Positions 47,064 to 57,474 of a stretch of 64,000 nucleotides of DNA are shown here, one piece after another. The stretch comes from Candidatus Gastranaerophilales bacterium (GTDB lineage Bacteria > Cyanobacteriota > Vampirovibrionia > Gastranaerophilales > Gastranaerophilaceae): assembly GCA_944323115.1 (NCBI GenBank), contig CALURG010000079.1:62001-126000 (forward strand). The letters run 5' to 3'. The position numbers were made by a program, and so were the translations under genes. How positions within the stretch are numbered: position 1 is the first letter of the stretch; every line of letters starts with the position of its first letter. The notes beneath the pieces were generated by a model. That model was not told the origin of the DNA. It was given only the letters and a program-made list of their open reading frames with translations, and did no database searches.

Positions 47064-47242
47064 TTTGGACTTCCCTTTACTTCACTAATTATTTAAAACA
47101 ACTCATCATGCATTTTTGCATAATTTAAGATTTTATTGTTAATTTTGTTACAAATATCAAAAATATATAAAAATTGTTTAGTAATTTGTTTGCTGTTTAA
47201 GTAAAATAAACCTAAGGCTGATTTTAAATTAAAGGAAAAAGT

Positions 47243-48523
47243 ATGGAGAGATTTACAGGAGTAATAGGCATAGCGGTAATTTTGGGAATAGCATACGCTC
47301 TTTCAAACAACAAAAAAGCAATTTGCCTGAAAACAATAATTCCGGGTTTTATATTGCAGGTTTTGCTGGCGGTTTTTGTATTAAAAGTGCCTCTCGGACA
47401 AAAAATCTTCCATGCCATAGGATTGTTTATACAAAAAATTCTTGATTTTTCAAATGAAGGCGGAAATTTTGTCTTTGGTGTTTTGACAAACAGCCCTTCT
47501 CGCATGGAAGAACTTTTTGGAGCCGGAGCAGGTTTCATTTTTGCTCTCAAACTTATTCCGACAATTATTTTTATACTTATACTTGTTAACATTCTTTACT
47601 ATTACGGAATTATGCAAAGAGTCGTAGAGTTTTGTGCAAAAATAATGTACAAACTGATGAATGTTTCAGGGGCAGAATCCCTTTCAAACATAGCTTCTGC
47701 CTTTGTCGGACAGGTAGAAGCACAGATTATGATTAAACCGTACCTTGCGACAATGACCATGTCGGAACTTCTTGCTTCAATGACAGGGTCAATGGCATGT
47801 ATAGCGGGCGGCGTTATGGCTATGTATGTGGGTATGGGTATACCGGCCGAATACCTTCTTGCGGCATCTATTATGGCTGCACCCGGTGCACTTGTTATTT
47901 CAAAAATTGTTTATCCCGAAACAGAAGAATCTCAAACAAAAAATGAGGTAAAAGTAGAAATACAAAAAACTCATGTAAACCTCATAGATTCAATTGCACA
48001 TGGTGCGTCAGACGGTATGAAAGTTTCTATCAATGTAATAGCTATGCTGATTGCTCTGACTGCTTTGATTTCAATGGTTGATTGGATTTTGGGGCATGTC
48101 GGATTGTTTTTGGCAAATGTAGTTCATATGAATCTTTCTTTTATACACATTGATTTGACTCATCTGTCTTTGAAAGAAATACTGGGAAGCATTTTTTCAC
48201 TGTTTGCACTTGTTATGGGTGTTCCGTTTAAAGAAGCAATTGATGTAGGTTCTTTGATGGGGACAAAGCTTGTGTTTAATGAATTTATTGCTTACCTTGA
48301 TTTGACATCAATGAAAGAATTTTTGAGTCCGAAAAGTATAATTATTGCATCATTTGCACTCTGCGGATTTGCAAATCTCGGCTCCATAGCAATTCAAATC
48401 GGAGGTATCGGAGAACTTGCTCCAAACAGAAGAAAAGACCTTGCAAAACTCGGAGTGAAAGCTCTTGTCTGCGGAACACTGGCATCATATCTTTCCGCCT
48501 GCATTGCGGGAATGTTATTGTAA
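47243..48523 (+). CDS. nupC: Concentrative nucleoside transporter (CNT family)
   Basis: A 426-residue polytopic transporter. The family motif regions GQVEAQIMIKPYLATMT and GMGIPAEYLLAASIMAAPGAL are present, as are ALCGFANLGSIAIQIGG at the C-terminus. CNT proteins use Na+ or H+ to import nucleosides. SD AAGGAA precedes ATG 47243. It fits with PunA, Ade, Apt and DeoC in the window. Gene symbol is by family only. Confidence 0.88.
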   Translation: MERFTGVIGIAVILGIAYALSNNKKAICLKTIIPGFILQVLLAVFVLKVPLGQKIFHAIGLFIQKILDFSNEGGNFVFGVLTNSPSRMEELFGAGAGFIFALKLIPTIIFILILVNILYYYGIMQRVVEFCAKIMYKLMNVSGAESLSNIASAFVGQVEAQIMIKPYLATMTMSELLASMTGSMACIAGGVMAMYVGMGIPAEYLLAASIMAAPGALVISKIVYPETEESQTKNEVKVEIQKTHVNLIDSIAHGASDGMKVSINVIAMLIALTALISMVDWILGHVGLFLANVVHMNLSFIHIDLTHLSLKEILGSIFSLFALVMGVPFKEAIDVGSLMGTKLVFNEFIAYLDLTSMKEFLSPKSIIIASFALCGFANLGSIAIQIGGIGELAPNRRKDLAKLGVKALVCGTLASYLSACIAGMLL

Positions 48524-48552
48524 ATCGGAAATTTAAAAAACGGGGATACAAC

Positions 48553-49173
48553 ATGCTTGATACAATTTTGGGACATTTAATAAATTTTATTGAACACGTA
48601 GTTACATCAATGGGACCGCTCGGAATAAGCCTTTTAATGGCAATAGAATCCTGCAACATACCTCTGCCGAGCGAAGCTATATTGCCGTTTGCCGGATATC
48701 TTGTATCAAAAGGCGTATTTAATTTTCATGTTGCCGCTTGGGCCGGTGCCTTCGGCTGTGTTTTGGGGTCAATACCGTCATATTATCTTGGATATTTCGG
48801 AGGACGTACGTTTGTTGAAAAATACGGCAAATGGTTTCTTGTCAGCAAAAAAGACCTTGAAGACGCTGACAAATGGGTTGAAAAATACGGCGACTGGGCG
48901 TTTTTTATATGCAGGATGTTACCCGTTGTAAGAACGTTCATCTCCCTTCCGGCCGGCATACTTCGTGCAAAGAAAAGGTTTTTCTTTACTTTTACATTTT
49001 TGGGTTCATTGATATGGAGCTATGTTTTAGTTTATGTCGGAGTAAAAATGGGACAAAATATTGAGGCTTTCAAACATCTTTGGCACAAATTTGACATAGC
49101 TATTGTGGTTGTTTGTTTTGTTCTTGGAGTTCTTTATTTGTACAAGCATTTCAAGCATTTGAAAGAGTCTTAA
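48553..49173 (+). CDS. DedA family membrane protein
   Basis: A 206-residue DedA protein: MAIESCNIPLPSEAILPFAG and GYFGGRTFVEKYGKWFLV, then ICRMLPVVRTFISLPAGILR are conserved, with the two re-entrant-loop regions and four to five hydrophobic segments. DedA proteins act in membrane homeostasis and lipid-carrier recycling. It is 29 bases after nupC, in the same transcript. Confidence 0.9.
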   Translation: MLDTILGHLINFIEHVVTSMGPLGISLLMAIESCNIPLPSEAILPFAGYLVSKGVFNFHVAAWAGAFGCVLGSIPSYYLGYFGGRTFVEKYGKWFLVSKKDLEDADKWVEKYGDWAFFICRMLPVVRTFISLPAGILRAKKRFFFTFTFLGSLIWSYVLVYVGVKMGQNIEAFKHLWHKFDIAIVVVCFVLGVLYLYKHFKHLKES

Positions 49174-49208
49174 ATATTAAGTTTTGTCACTCTAAAAATT
49201 TTTCAAAC

Positions 49209-49237
49209 TTTCCACCAAACATCGTTTACTATATACT
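49209..49237 (+). promoter_or_regulatory. Putative manC promoter
   Basis: TTTCCA (49209-49214), a 17-base spacer, and TATACT (49232-49237), about 50 bases before ATG 49286. A good ribosome binding site (CAGGAG) follows closer to the start. Confidence 0.4.
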
Positions 49238-49285
49238 TTTTATGGATAGCAATTTGATACAAGAGTAATCTCAGGAGTTAACAAC

Positions 49286-50743
49286 ATGGCAGTCAGCAAT
49301 TTATACGCAATCATTTTGGCAGGCGGTTCGGGTACAAGATTGTGGCCGTTAAGCAGAGAGCTTCATCCGAAACAGCTTATGAAAATAGAAGGAGATTACA
49401 CTCTGTTTCAGTCTGCTTTTATAAGACTTGTCAACAGTGTTGATGACAAAAATATTTTGAGTGTAACAAACGTTAAACTTGAGTCTCAGGTAAAAACCCA
49501 GCTGGCTGAAATGCAGGAAAAATTTTGCAGAAAATCAAGCTATCGTGTGATTACGGAACCCGAAGGAAAAGGAACAGCACCGGCTATTGCACTCGCCATA
49601 AAATACATAGAAAAACTTCAACAGGACAAAAACACAGATGAAGATGCAATAATTGTTGCCGTACCGTCTGACAATTTAATTTCCGACAACAAAAAATTTG
49701 CCGACGCAATCACCGAAGGAATAAAACTTGCAAAAGAAAATTACATAGTTACATTCGGTGTAAAACCTGATAGAGCCGATACCGGGCTTGGATACATAAA
49801 AACAAAAAACAACAAAAAAATTAAAGAAGTTTCAAGAAAAAGTTTTAAAGTTGAAACATTTATTGAAAAACCCGACAAAGAAACAGCTCAAGAATTTCTT
49901 GATTCTGACAAATATTACTGGAACAGCGGTATGTTTGTGTTCAAAGCTTCCGTAATGATGGCCGAATTGAAAAAATACGAGCCGGATATTGTAAGAATAG
50001 TTAAAAATGCAGAAATCTCTTCACAAACACCGACAATCCCGTATCTTGATTTTGAAGAAATGCCGGATATATCCATAGATTACGCTGTTATGGAAAATTC
50101 AAAAAAACTGGCAATGGTTCCTCTCGGTTGTGATTGGCGAGATGTAGGTTCTTGGGAAGCTGTCTATGCAATTTCCGAAAAAGATGAAAACGGCAATTAT
50201 TTGATGGGTAACGTAATCGACCTTGACAGCAAAGATTCTATGGTTTATTCAACATCAAAGCTTATTACTACAATTGGTCTTGAAAATGTAGTGGTTGTAG
50301 AAACTGAAGACGCAGTACTTGTTTGTGACAGAGAACGCTCTCAAGACGTCAAAAAAATAGTCAGCCACCTAAAAGAAAGACACGACGAAACTCAATATTC
50401 CCACAAAACAGTTTATCGTCCTTGGGGTTACTATACAGTGCTGAATCAAGGCAAAGGCTTTTTGACAAAATGTATTTATGTAAATCCCGGTGCCAGCCTG
50501 AGCGTGCAGCTGCACCATCACAGAAGCGAACATTGGGTTGTTGTTGAAGGCAAGGCTCTTGTTCTTAAAGGTGAAGAATATTTTGAACTTGAAAACGGTG
50601 ACAGCATTGACCTCGCTGTTGAAGAAAAACATTCATTGAAAAATCCGTACGACGAACCGTTGAAAATTCTTGAAGTTCAAAAAGGCGATATATTAGACGA
50701 AAATGATATAGTCCGGTTTGAAGATATGTACGGCAGAGTATAA
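49286..50743 (+). CDS. manC: Mannose-1-phosphate guanylyltransferase / mannose-6-phosphate isomerase
   Basis: A 485-residue bifunctional enzyme. The N-terminal nucleotidyltransferase half has GGSGTRLWPLSRELHPKQ; the C-terminal cupin half (about 375-485) has VNPGASLSVQLHHHRSEHWV with metal-binding His. It makes GDP-mannose for surface polysaccharides. It is followed by a bidirectional terminator shared with atpC. Confidence 0.94.
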   Translation: MAVSNLYAIILAGGSGTRLWPLSRELHPKQLMKIEGDYTLFQSAFIRLVNSVDDKNILSVTNVKLESQVKTQLAEMQEKFCRKSSYRVITEPEGKGTAPAIALAIKYIEKLQQDKNTDEDAIIVAVPSDNLISDNKKFADAITEGIKLAKENYIVTFGVKPDRADTGLGYIKTKNNKKIKEVSRKSFKVETFIEKPDKETAQEFLDSDKYYWNSGMFVFKASVMMAELKKYEPDIVRIVKNAEISSQTPTIPYLDFEEMPDISIDYAVMENSKKLAMVPLGCDWRDVGSWEAVYAISEKDENGNYLMGNVIDLDSKDSMVYSTSKLITTIGLENVVVVETEDAVLVCDRERSQDVKKIVSHLKERHDETQYSHKTVYRPWGYYTVLNQGKGFLTKCIYVNPGASLSVQLHHHRSEHWVVVEGKALVLKGEEYFELENGDSIDLAVEEKHSLKNPYDEPLKILEVQKGDILDENDIVRFEDMYGRV

Positions 50744-50835
50744 TCGTACTCAATTCTATTTTTATAGAATATAGTGCCCGGCAGTTTTTTAAAAATTCTC
50801 TACTCAGAGTTTTGCTCTGATTATTTGCAAAAAAC

Positions 50836-50872
50836 AAACAGGACAAGCTTTAATAAAATACCTGTCCTGTTT
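50836..50872. terminator. Bidirectional rho-independent terminator
   Basis: AAACAGGACA (50836-50845) and TGTCCTGTTT (50863-50872) make a 10-bp perfect stem with a 17-base loop, flanked by A-rich and T-rich runs. It lies between the convergent manC and atpC genes. Confidence 0.8.
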
Positions 50873-50904
50873 TATTGTTAATAATTATTTGTCATGTGGA
50901 AATT

Positions 50905-51309
50905 TTATTTTTGCATTGCCGCTTTGAGTCTGGCCATCGCTTTAGCGAGTGCAATTTGTGCTCTTGCATTGTCAATTTCCACATCGTGTGAGCCAAGTCT
51001 TGCTTCTGCTCTTTCTTTGGCGGATTTTGCTCTTGTGACATCAATATCACTGCCTTTTTCTGCCAAATCAGTCAATATAAGAGCTTCATTGTCTTTGAAC
51101 TGAAAAATTCCGCCCATAGTGGTGAAATATTCCATTTTTCCGTTTTCTTCAGCTCTGGTAACTCCTATATCCAAAGCAGCCATAAAAGGCTGGTGGTCAG
51201 GCAAAATACCAAACTCACCTTCAACGCTTTTTGAATAAATCGCGTCAACTTCTTCATTAAAGAGTTCTTTTTCATGAGTAATTATTTTAAGATTTATTTT
51301 TTTTGTCAT
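50905..51309 (-). CDS. atpC: ATP synthase F1 epsilon subunit
   Basis: A 134-residue subunit: beta-sandwich N-terminal domain (ITHEKELFNEEVDAIYS...FGILPDHQPF) and a helical C-terminal domain. It regulates rotation in F1. I chose ATG 51309 because GAAGG lies six bases upstream; the TTG at 51315 would overlap it. It pairs with atpD only, with 71 bases between them. Confidence 0.93.
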   Translation of the reverse strand: MTKKINLKIITHEKELFNEEVDAIYSKSVEGEFGILPDHQPFMAALDIGVTRAEENGKMEYFTTMGGIFQFKDNEALILTDLAEKGSDIDVTRAKSAKERAEARLGSHDVEIDNARAQIALAKAMARLKAAMQK

Positions 51310-51380
51310 ATTCAACCTTCACATATTCTTATGCGATTTTGGTTTTTGCTAAAACCTTTGCAGCACAAGCTTTTATCAGC

Positions 51381-52805
<1,425 letters not shown>

Positions 52806-52829
52806 TTATTTCTTTTACAATATAGATTC

Positions 52830-52858
52830 ATTATACAATTTTAATTATTTTTATACAA
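52830..52858 (-). promoter_or_regulatory. Promoter of atpDC
   Basis: On the minus strand, TTGTAT (52858-52853), a 17-base spacer, and TATAAT (52835-52830), about 40 bases before the atpD ATG. Spacing is ideal. Confidence 0.6.
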
Positions 52859-52940
52859 ACATGTAATTTTTCAATGATACAAAAGGAGGAGTTTATACAA
52901 ATTTGCAGTATTTCAACAATTTTTTAATTTATGCGAAAGT

Positions 52941-53699
52941 TTAATTTCTCACGCAAATACCGTCACAAGCCAAGTCAGATTTTAATTTTCTTATAGGAAG
53001 AGTATTAAAATGGAAAATAGACGCCGCAAGAGCAGCATCTGCATTTGCAAGCTTGAACACGTCACAAAAATGCTTGGAATCAGCACCCGCTCCGCCTGAT
53101 GCAATAACAGGAATATTTGTATTTTCCACAACAAGTTTTGTCATTTCTATATCAAAACCTTTTTGAGTTCCGTCAGCGTCCATTGATGTCAAAAGAATTT
53201 CGCCGGCACCAAGTTTTTGGACTGTTTTGACCCAGTCGATAAGCTTTATGCCGGTATTTTTTTGACCCGCATTGATAAATACATAAAAATCATTGTCAAT
53301 TCTCCTGCCGTCAACGGCAACAACAACACATTGCGAACCAAAATAAGAAGCCGCTTTTTCAATCAAATCAGGTGTTTTTACAGCCTGAGAATTTATTGAT
53401 ATTTTGTCGGCACCTGCACGCAGCAAAGAATGCATATCTTCTATAGTTTTTATCCCGCCTCCTACTGTAAAAGGAATAAAAACCTGTTTTGCTACTTGTT
53501 CAACCATATTAACTGTGGTTTTTCGTGCTTCATTTGTTGCCGTAATATCAAGAAAAACAAGTTCATCCGCTCCTTCATCGCTATATTTTTTTGCGAGAGC
53601 AACAGGATTTCCTGCATATTTCAAATTTTCAAAATTTACGCCTTTTACAGTCTGTCCGTCTTTTACATCAAGGCATGGAATAATTCTTTTTGCTAACAT
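52941..53699 (-). CDS. hisF: Imidazole glycerol phosphate synthase cyclase subunit
   Basis: A 252-residue (beta/alpha)8-barrel with catalytic Asp residues in [11 protein letters not shown] (near 11) and [12 protein letters not shown] (near 130) plus phosphate-binding SINSQAV and IASGGAG. It works with HisH to make imidazole glycerol phosphate in histidine synthesis. HisH and other his genes are not nearby. It heads a leftward gene set after deoC, recO and pilT. Confidence 0.96.
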   Translation of the reverse strand: MLAKRIIPCLDVKDGQTVKGVNFENLKYAGNPVALAKKYSDEGADELVFLDITATNEARKTTVNMVEQVAKQVFIPFTVGGGIKTIEDMHSLLRAGADKISINSQAVKTPDLIEKAASYFGSQCVVVAVDGRRIDNDFYVFINAGQKNTGIKLIDWVKTVQKLGAGEILLTSMDADGTQKGFDIEMTKLVVENTNIPVIASGGAGADSKHFCDVFKLANADAALAASIFHFNTLPIRKLKSDLACDGICVRN

Positions 53700-53764
53700 A
53701 TTTTTGCTGCCGTTTTATTTTTGTATGTTGTAATCTTTAAATCAAAAAAGTGCTGCTTTTTATT

Positions 53765-54415
53765 TTACTGCACTATTGCCACACCGGAGCTTGTACCCAG
53801 CCTGTCTGCACCTGCGGCAATCAAAGCAAGTGCTTTTTCCTTGTCTCTGATTCCGCCGGAAGCTTTCACTCCAAGACCGTATGGTTTTACTGTCTTTGCC
53901 ATAAGTTCCACATCTTCAACTTTTGCTCCGACGCCGTTTTTTACAAATCCTGTTGATGTTTTGACAAAATCCGCTTTTGCTTCAACACAAATTTCACAAG
54001 CTTTTTTTATTTCATCTTTTTCAAGAAGGTCTGTTTCCAGTATAACTTTTAACGGTTTATCACCGCAGGATTTTTTTACTGTTTCAATATCTGTTTTGAC
54101 TGTTTCGTAGTTTTTGTTTTTTATTTCAGAAACATTCAAAACCATGTCGATTTCATCAGCACCGTCTTCTATTGCCTTTTTCGCTTCAAAAGCTTTCACG
54201 TCGCTTCTGCTTGCTCCGAGAGGAAACCCTACCACAGTGACAACTTTTACATTTGAACCTTTCAGTGCCGAAACTGCATCAGCAACATTGACAGGGTTTA
54301 CGCAGACTCCCAAAAAATTATTTTCTTTTGCTTCAGCGTAAAGTTTTTGCAAATCTTCTTTTTTTGCATCCTGTTTCAGGAGTGTGTGTTCTATATATTT
54401 CGACAAATCTTTCAT
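53765..54415 (-). CDS. deoC: Deoxyribose-phosphate aldolase
   Basis: A 216-residue class I aldolase. The Schiff-base lysine is in FVKTSTGF and the proton-relay lysine in VKASGGIRD. It cleaves deoxyribose-5-phosphate to glyceraldehyde-3-phosphate and acetaldehyde, the end of deoxynucleoside catabolism. AAAGGAA precedes the ATG. Confidence 0.96.
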   Translation of the reverse strand: MKDLSKYIEHTLLKQDAKKEDLQKLYAEAKENNFLGVCVNPVNVADAVSALKGSNVKVVTVVGFPLGASRSDVKAFEAKKAIEDGADEIDMVLNVSEIKNKNYETVKTDIETVKKSCGDKPLKVILETDLLEKDEIKKACEICVEAKADFVKTSTGFVKNGVGAKVEDVELMAKTVKPYGLGVKASGGIRDKEKALALIAAGADRLGTSSGVAIVQ

Positions 54416-54476
54416 CTCAAATTCCTTTTTTGCTAAAAATTCTTATTTAATGTGCAAATTAAAACAAATATTTAAG

Positions 54477-55238
54477 TTATCTTGTCATTTCCAATATTTG
54501 TCCCGACTTAATTTTTTTGGGTGAAAACTGTTCTATATGCTGTTTTAAGATATTAAAACAAAAATCACATATTTTTTCCGTTGCAAGCTCGTCATATCTG
54601 GTTTTTGCGTCAAAATCAAGCTGTAGAAGGGTAATTAAAAAATCTCTGATTTTATGGTGAAGTTTTACCGATTTAAAAAGTCCTTTTGCACATTCTTCAC
54701 AGATTGTACCGCCGTTTTGGGCAGAAAAGCGGATATTTTCTTTGTCAAGTTTTCCTCCGCAGCACACACAAGATTCGAGTTCGAGAGAATAGCCTGCTAT
54801 GTGTGTTATTTTAAGCTGGAATTTTATCACAGAAATCAAAAGCTCAACCTTGTTTTCGGAAATCGATATTGCCTCCAGAGTTTTGTACAAAAGATTGTAT
54901 ATTTCTTCGCTGTTTGGATCATTTTCCACACCAAAACAGTTAACTATCTCTGAGCAGTAAATAGAATAAAACAGTTTGTCTATATCTTTTCTGCTGTTTT
55001 TAAAAGTATTTAAAGCTTCTGCCTGACAGATAGTGTTGAGATTTTTGCCTTTACGCATAAGAAGCTTATTTGCAATAAGCATATCCATTCTGCCGCCGAG
55101 TTTGCTTGTTGTTTTTTTCACACCTTTGGCCACACCTTTTATTATTCCTTTTTCTTTGGAATACATAACAACAATCTTGTCTGTTTCGCTAAGATTGTAC
55201 GATTTTAGGTTTATGGCATTGGTAGTAAAGTTTTGCAT
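54477..55238 (-). CDS. recO: DNA repair protein RecO
   Basis: A 253-residue protein with the OB-fold N-terminus (AINLKSYNLSETDKIVVMYS, GIIKGVAKGVKK) and a zinc-binding CVCCGG...CEEC pair. It anneals single strands and loads RecA with RecR/RecF. SD GGGGAGA precedes the ATG. Other rec genes in the window (recJ, umuC) are separate. Confidence 0.92.
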   Translation of the reverse strand: MQNFTTNAINLKSYNLSETDKIVVMYSKEKGIIKGVAKGVKKTTSKLGGRMDMLIANKLLMRKGKNLNTICQAEALNTFKNSRKDIDKLFYSIYCSEIVNCFGVENDPNSEEIYNLLYKTLEAISISENKVELLISVIKFQLKITHIAGYSLELESCVCCGGKLDKENIRFSAQNGGTICEECAKGLFKSVKLHHKIRDFLITLLQLDFDAKTRYDELATEKICDFCFNILKQHIEQFSPKKIKSGQILEMTR

Positions 55239-55307
55239 TCTCCCCGCACCCGGTTTTTAGAAGTCTGTCCAGTTTTTCTAAAACATGTTTAAACCGCAGT
55301 TTTAAAA

Positions 55308-56429
55308 TCAAAACTGAATATCAAAAGTCTCTCTGGTTCCGTGATATGCTCCTCTGAGCATTTGTTCTATCTCAACTTTGTTGTCAGAAACATCTATCGC
55401 TGTTTCTTTGGAAATTAAACCTTCTTTGATAAGTTGAAGAAGCGACATGTTCATCGTAATCATGTCATTGTACGAACCTTTTTTGACAAGGTCATAAATT
55501 TGTTCAAGCTCGTCTTTTATAATAAAGTCCTTAATTGTAGGCGTAACAACCATAATCTCACATGCCGGTATACGGCCGTGACCTGATTTTAGAGGCAGAA
55601 GTTTCTGTGCAACACAAGCTTTTAGTGTCTCGGCAAGCTGCTTGCGAATATTGTCTCTGTCTTGAGGATCATACATACCGACAATTCTGTTTACCGTTTG
55701 AATTGCATCATTTGTGTGTAAAGAAGCAATAACAAGGTGTCCGGTTTCAGCAGCTTTCAGTGCACTTGAAAGAGTCTCTATGTCTCTGATTTCCCCGATA
55801 AGAATAACATCCGGATCTTGTCTCAGGGCATATTTTACACCGTCAGGAAAAGAAAGCGTATCTATTTCCACCTGTCTTTGGGTGATAATACAATTTTTGT
55901 TTGAATAAATGAACTCTATCGGGTCTTCAATGGTAATAATATGTTTACGTTCATTTTTGTTTATCAAATCAATCAAAGACGCAATGGTTGTAGATTTACC
56001 GGAACCCGTAGGGCCTGTGACGAGAACTATGCCGCTGTGGAATTTTGCAAAAAGATTCAATGCCGGAGGAAGATGCAAATCCTTGAAAGACGGTATTTCA
56101 TAAGGAATAATTCTAAATACCAGTGAAGTATTTCCAAGCTGTCTGGCAAGATTTATTCTGAATCTTGAAATACCTTTTATTTCGTAAGAAAAATCCAAGT
56201 CAAAAGCCGATTGAACTTTTGTTCTGAGATATTTGGGCAGCACCACATTCAAAACATGAGAAATGTCTTTTTCTTTTATTACAGGATAATTTGTTTTTAC
56301 AATTTTCCCGTCTTTTCTGACAACAGGAACTTCGTCTATACGCAGATGAACATCCGATGCACCCTCTTGTACAGCTTTTTTCAAAAATTCATTAATATCA
56401 AAAATAGCTTCATATTTTTCCACAGGCAT
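55308..56429 (-). CDS. Second PilT/PilU-like type IV pilus ATPase
   Basis: A 373-residue retraction-type ATPase related to but distinct from the PilT at 12578: GPTGSGKST Walker A, ITIEDPIEFIY, PDVILIGEIRDIETL Walker B and TGHLVIASLHT. The C-terminus is longer and ends in a charged tail. It could be PilU or a paralogue for another pilus. SD GAGGAGA precedes the ATG. Confidence 0.88.
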   Translation of the reverse strand: MPVEKYEAIFDINEFLKKAVQEGASDVHLRIDEVPVVRKDGKIVKTNYPVIKEKDISHVLNVVLPKYLRTKVQSAFDLDFSYEIKGISRFRINLARQLGNTSLVFRIIPYEIPSFKDLHLPPALNLFAKFHSGIVLVTGPTGSGKSTTIASLIDLINKNERKHIITIEDPIEFIYSNKNCIITQRQVEIDTLSFPDGVKYALRQDPDVILIGEIRDIETLSSALKAAETGHLVIASLHTNDAIQTVNRIVGMYDPQDRDNIRKQLAETLKACVAQKLLPLKSGHGRIPACEIMVVTPTIKDFIIKDELEQIYDLVKKGSYNDMITMNMSLLQLIKEGLISKETAIDVSDNKVEIEQMLRGAYHGTRETFDIQF

Positions 56430-56576
56430 TCTCCTCTGCTTTATATTGTAACCTTTTTCTTTTACAAAATAAACAAATTTATATTAATTCATATATTTGT
56501 TGGAGAATCATTTTAAAAAAAGCTGTTTCAAAGCAAGATTTGTAATCCTTTCAAAAAAATAAAATACAAAATTCTG

Positions 56577-56583
56577 GTACAAT
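56577..56583 (+). promoter_or_regulatory. Extended -10 box before the sugar permease gene
   Basis: TACAAT (56578-56583) is preceded by TGG, an extended -10 pattern. The first ATG (56591) follows after seven bases, so transcription would start at the codon. No -35 or ribosome binding site is visible. Confidence 0.35.
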
Positions 56584-56590
56584 AATATCA

Positions 56591-57472
56591 ATGAAAATGT
56601 TAGAAAAAAAATCTGTCAGCAATACCTGCTTTCATTTTCGAAAGTTATTTTTGCTGCCTGCCTTTGCGGGTACTTTTGTTTTTATTATTATACCGATATT
56701 CTTTTCTTTTTTCCTGAGTTTTTGCCATTGGAATCTTTTATCCGATATAGATTTTGCAGGATTGGAAAATTACAAAAGTCTTTTGGCGGATAATTCATTC
56801 AAAATGATATTAAAAAACACATTTGTATTTGCAATATCAACAACGATAATCTCAATCATAATACCGCTTGTTCTTGCCGCATGCATAAACAGCAAAATCA
56901 GGGGAAGTGAGTTTTTTAAGACAGCATATTTTCTTCCTTTTATTACTCCAATGATTGTTGCCGCAATAGTTTGGGAGTGGATTTTTGACCCAAATTGCGG
57001 ACTTTTGAATTTTTTGCTGAAAACGCACATAAATTGGCTGTATGACACAAACACGGCAATGATTGCATTGATAATTGTATCTTCGTGGAAACTTATCGGA
57101 TACAATATGGTAATCTTTTTATCCGGTTTTTCTTCAATAAACCAAAACCTTTATGAATCGGCAAAAACAGACGGAGCAAATCCGCTGCAAGCTTTCTTTT
57201 TTATTACGATTCCGCTTTTAAGCCCGACTGTCTTTTTTGTTTTGATAATTACGACAATTTCTTCTTTTCAGGTCTTTGACCTTATTTACCTTATGACAAA
57301 AGGCGGACCGCTTGAGAGTACAAATGTTCTTGTTTACTGGATATACAAAAACGCATTTGAATATTTCAATATAGGGCAGGCTTCAGCAGGTGCTTATATA
57401 TTGTTTTTAATTGTTTTTTGTTTAACTGCCGTACAATGGCTGATTCGTAAAAAATGGGTAATTAACGAATAA
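56591..57472 (+). CDS. Sugar ABC transporter permease (UgpA/MalF type)
   Basis: A 293-residue permease with six membrane helices. The EAA loop that docks to the ATPase is SAKTDGANPLQAFFFITIPL. It fits the MalF/UgpA half of a carbohydrate importer. No MalG-type permease, MalK ATPase or binding protein is adjacent; the binding protein at 43538 is a possible partner. Its stop is two bases from the stop of the convergent GH13 gene. Confidence 0.9.
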   Translation: MKMLEKKSVSNTCFHFRKLFLLPAFAGTFVFIIIPIFFSFFLSFCHWNLLSDIDFAGLENYKSLLADNSFKMILKNTFVFAISTTIISIIIPLVLAACINSKIRGSEFFKTAYFLPFITPMIVAAIVWEWIFDPNCGLLNFLLKTHINWLYDTNTAMIALIIVSSWKLIGYNMVIFLSGFSSINQNLYESAKTDGANPLQAFFFITIPLLSPTVFFVLIITTISSFQVFDLIYLMTKGGPLESTNVLVYWIYKNAFEYFNIGQASAGAYILFLIVFCLTAVQWLIRKKWVINE

Positions 57473-57474
57473 AA

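Noticed and set aside
39183-49215. Short similar stretches at 39183 and 49187 (TGTCACTC..AAAAATT)
   Set aside because: Only about 14 bases match and AT content is high; a dispersed repeat cannot be supported from two copies.
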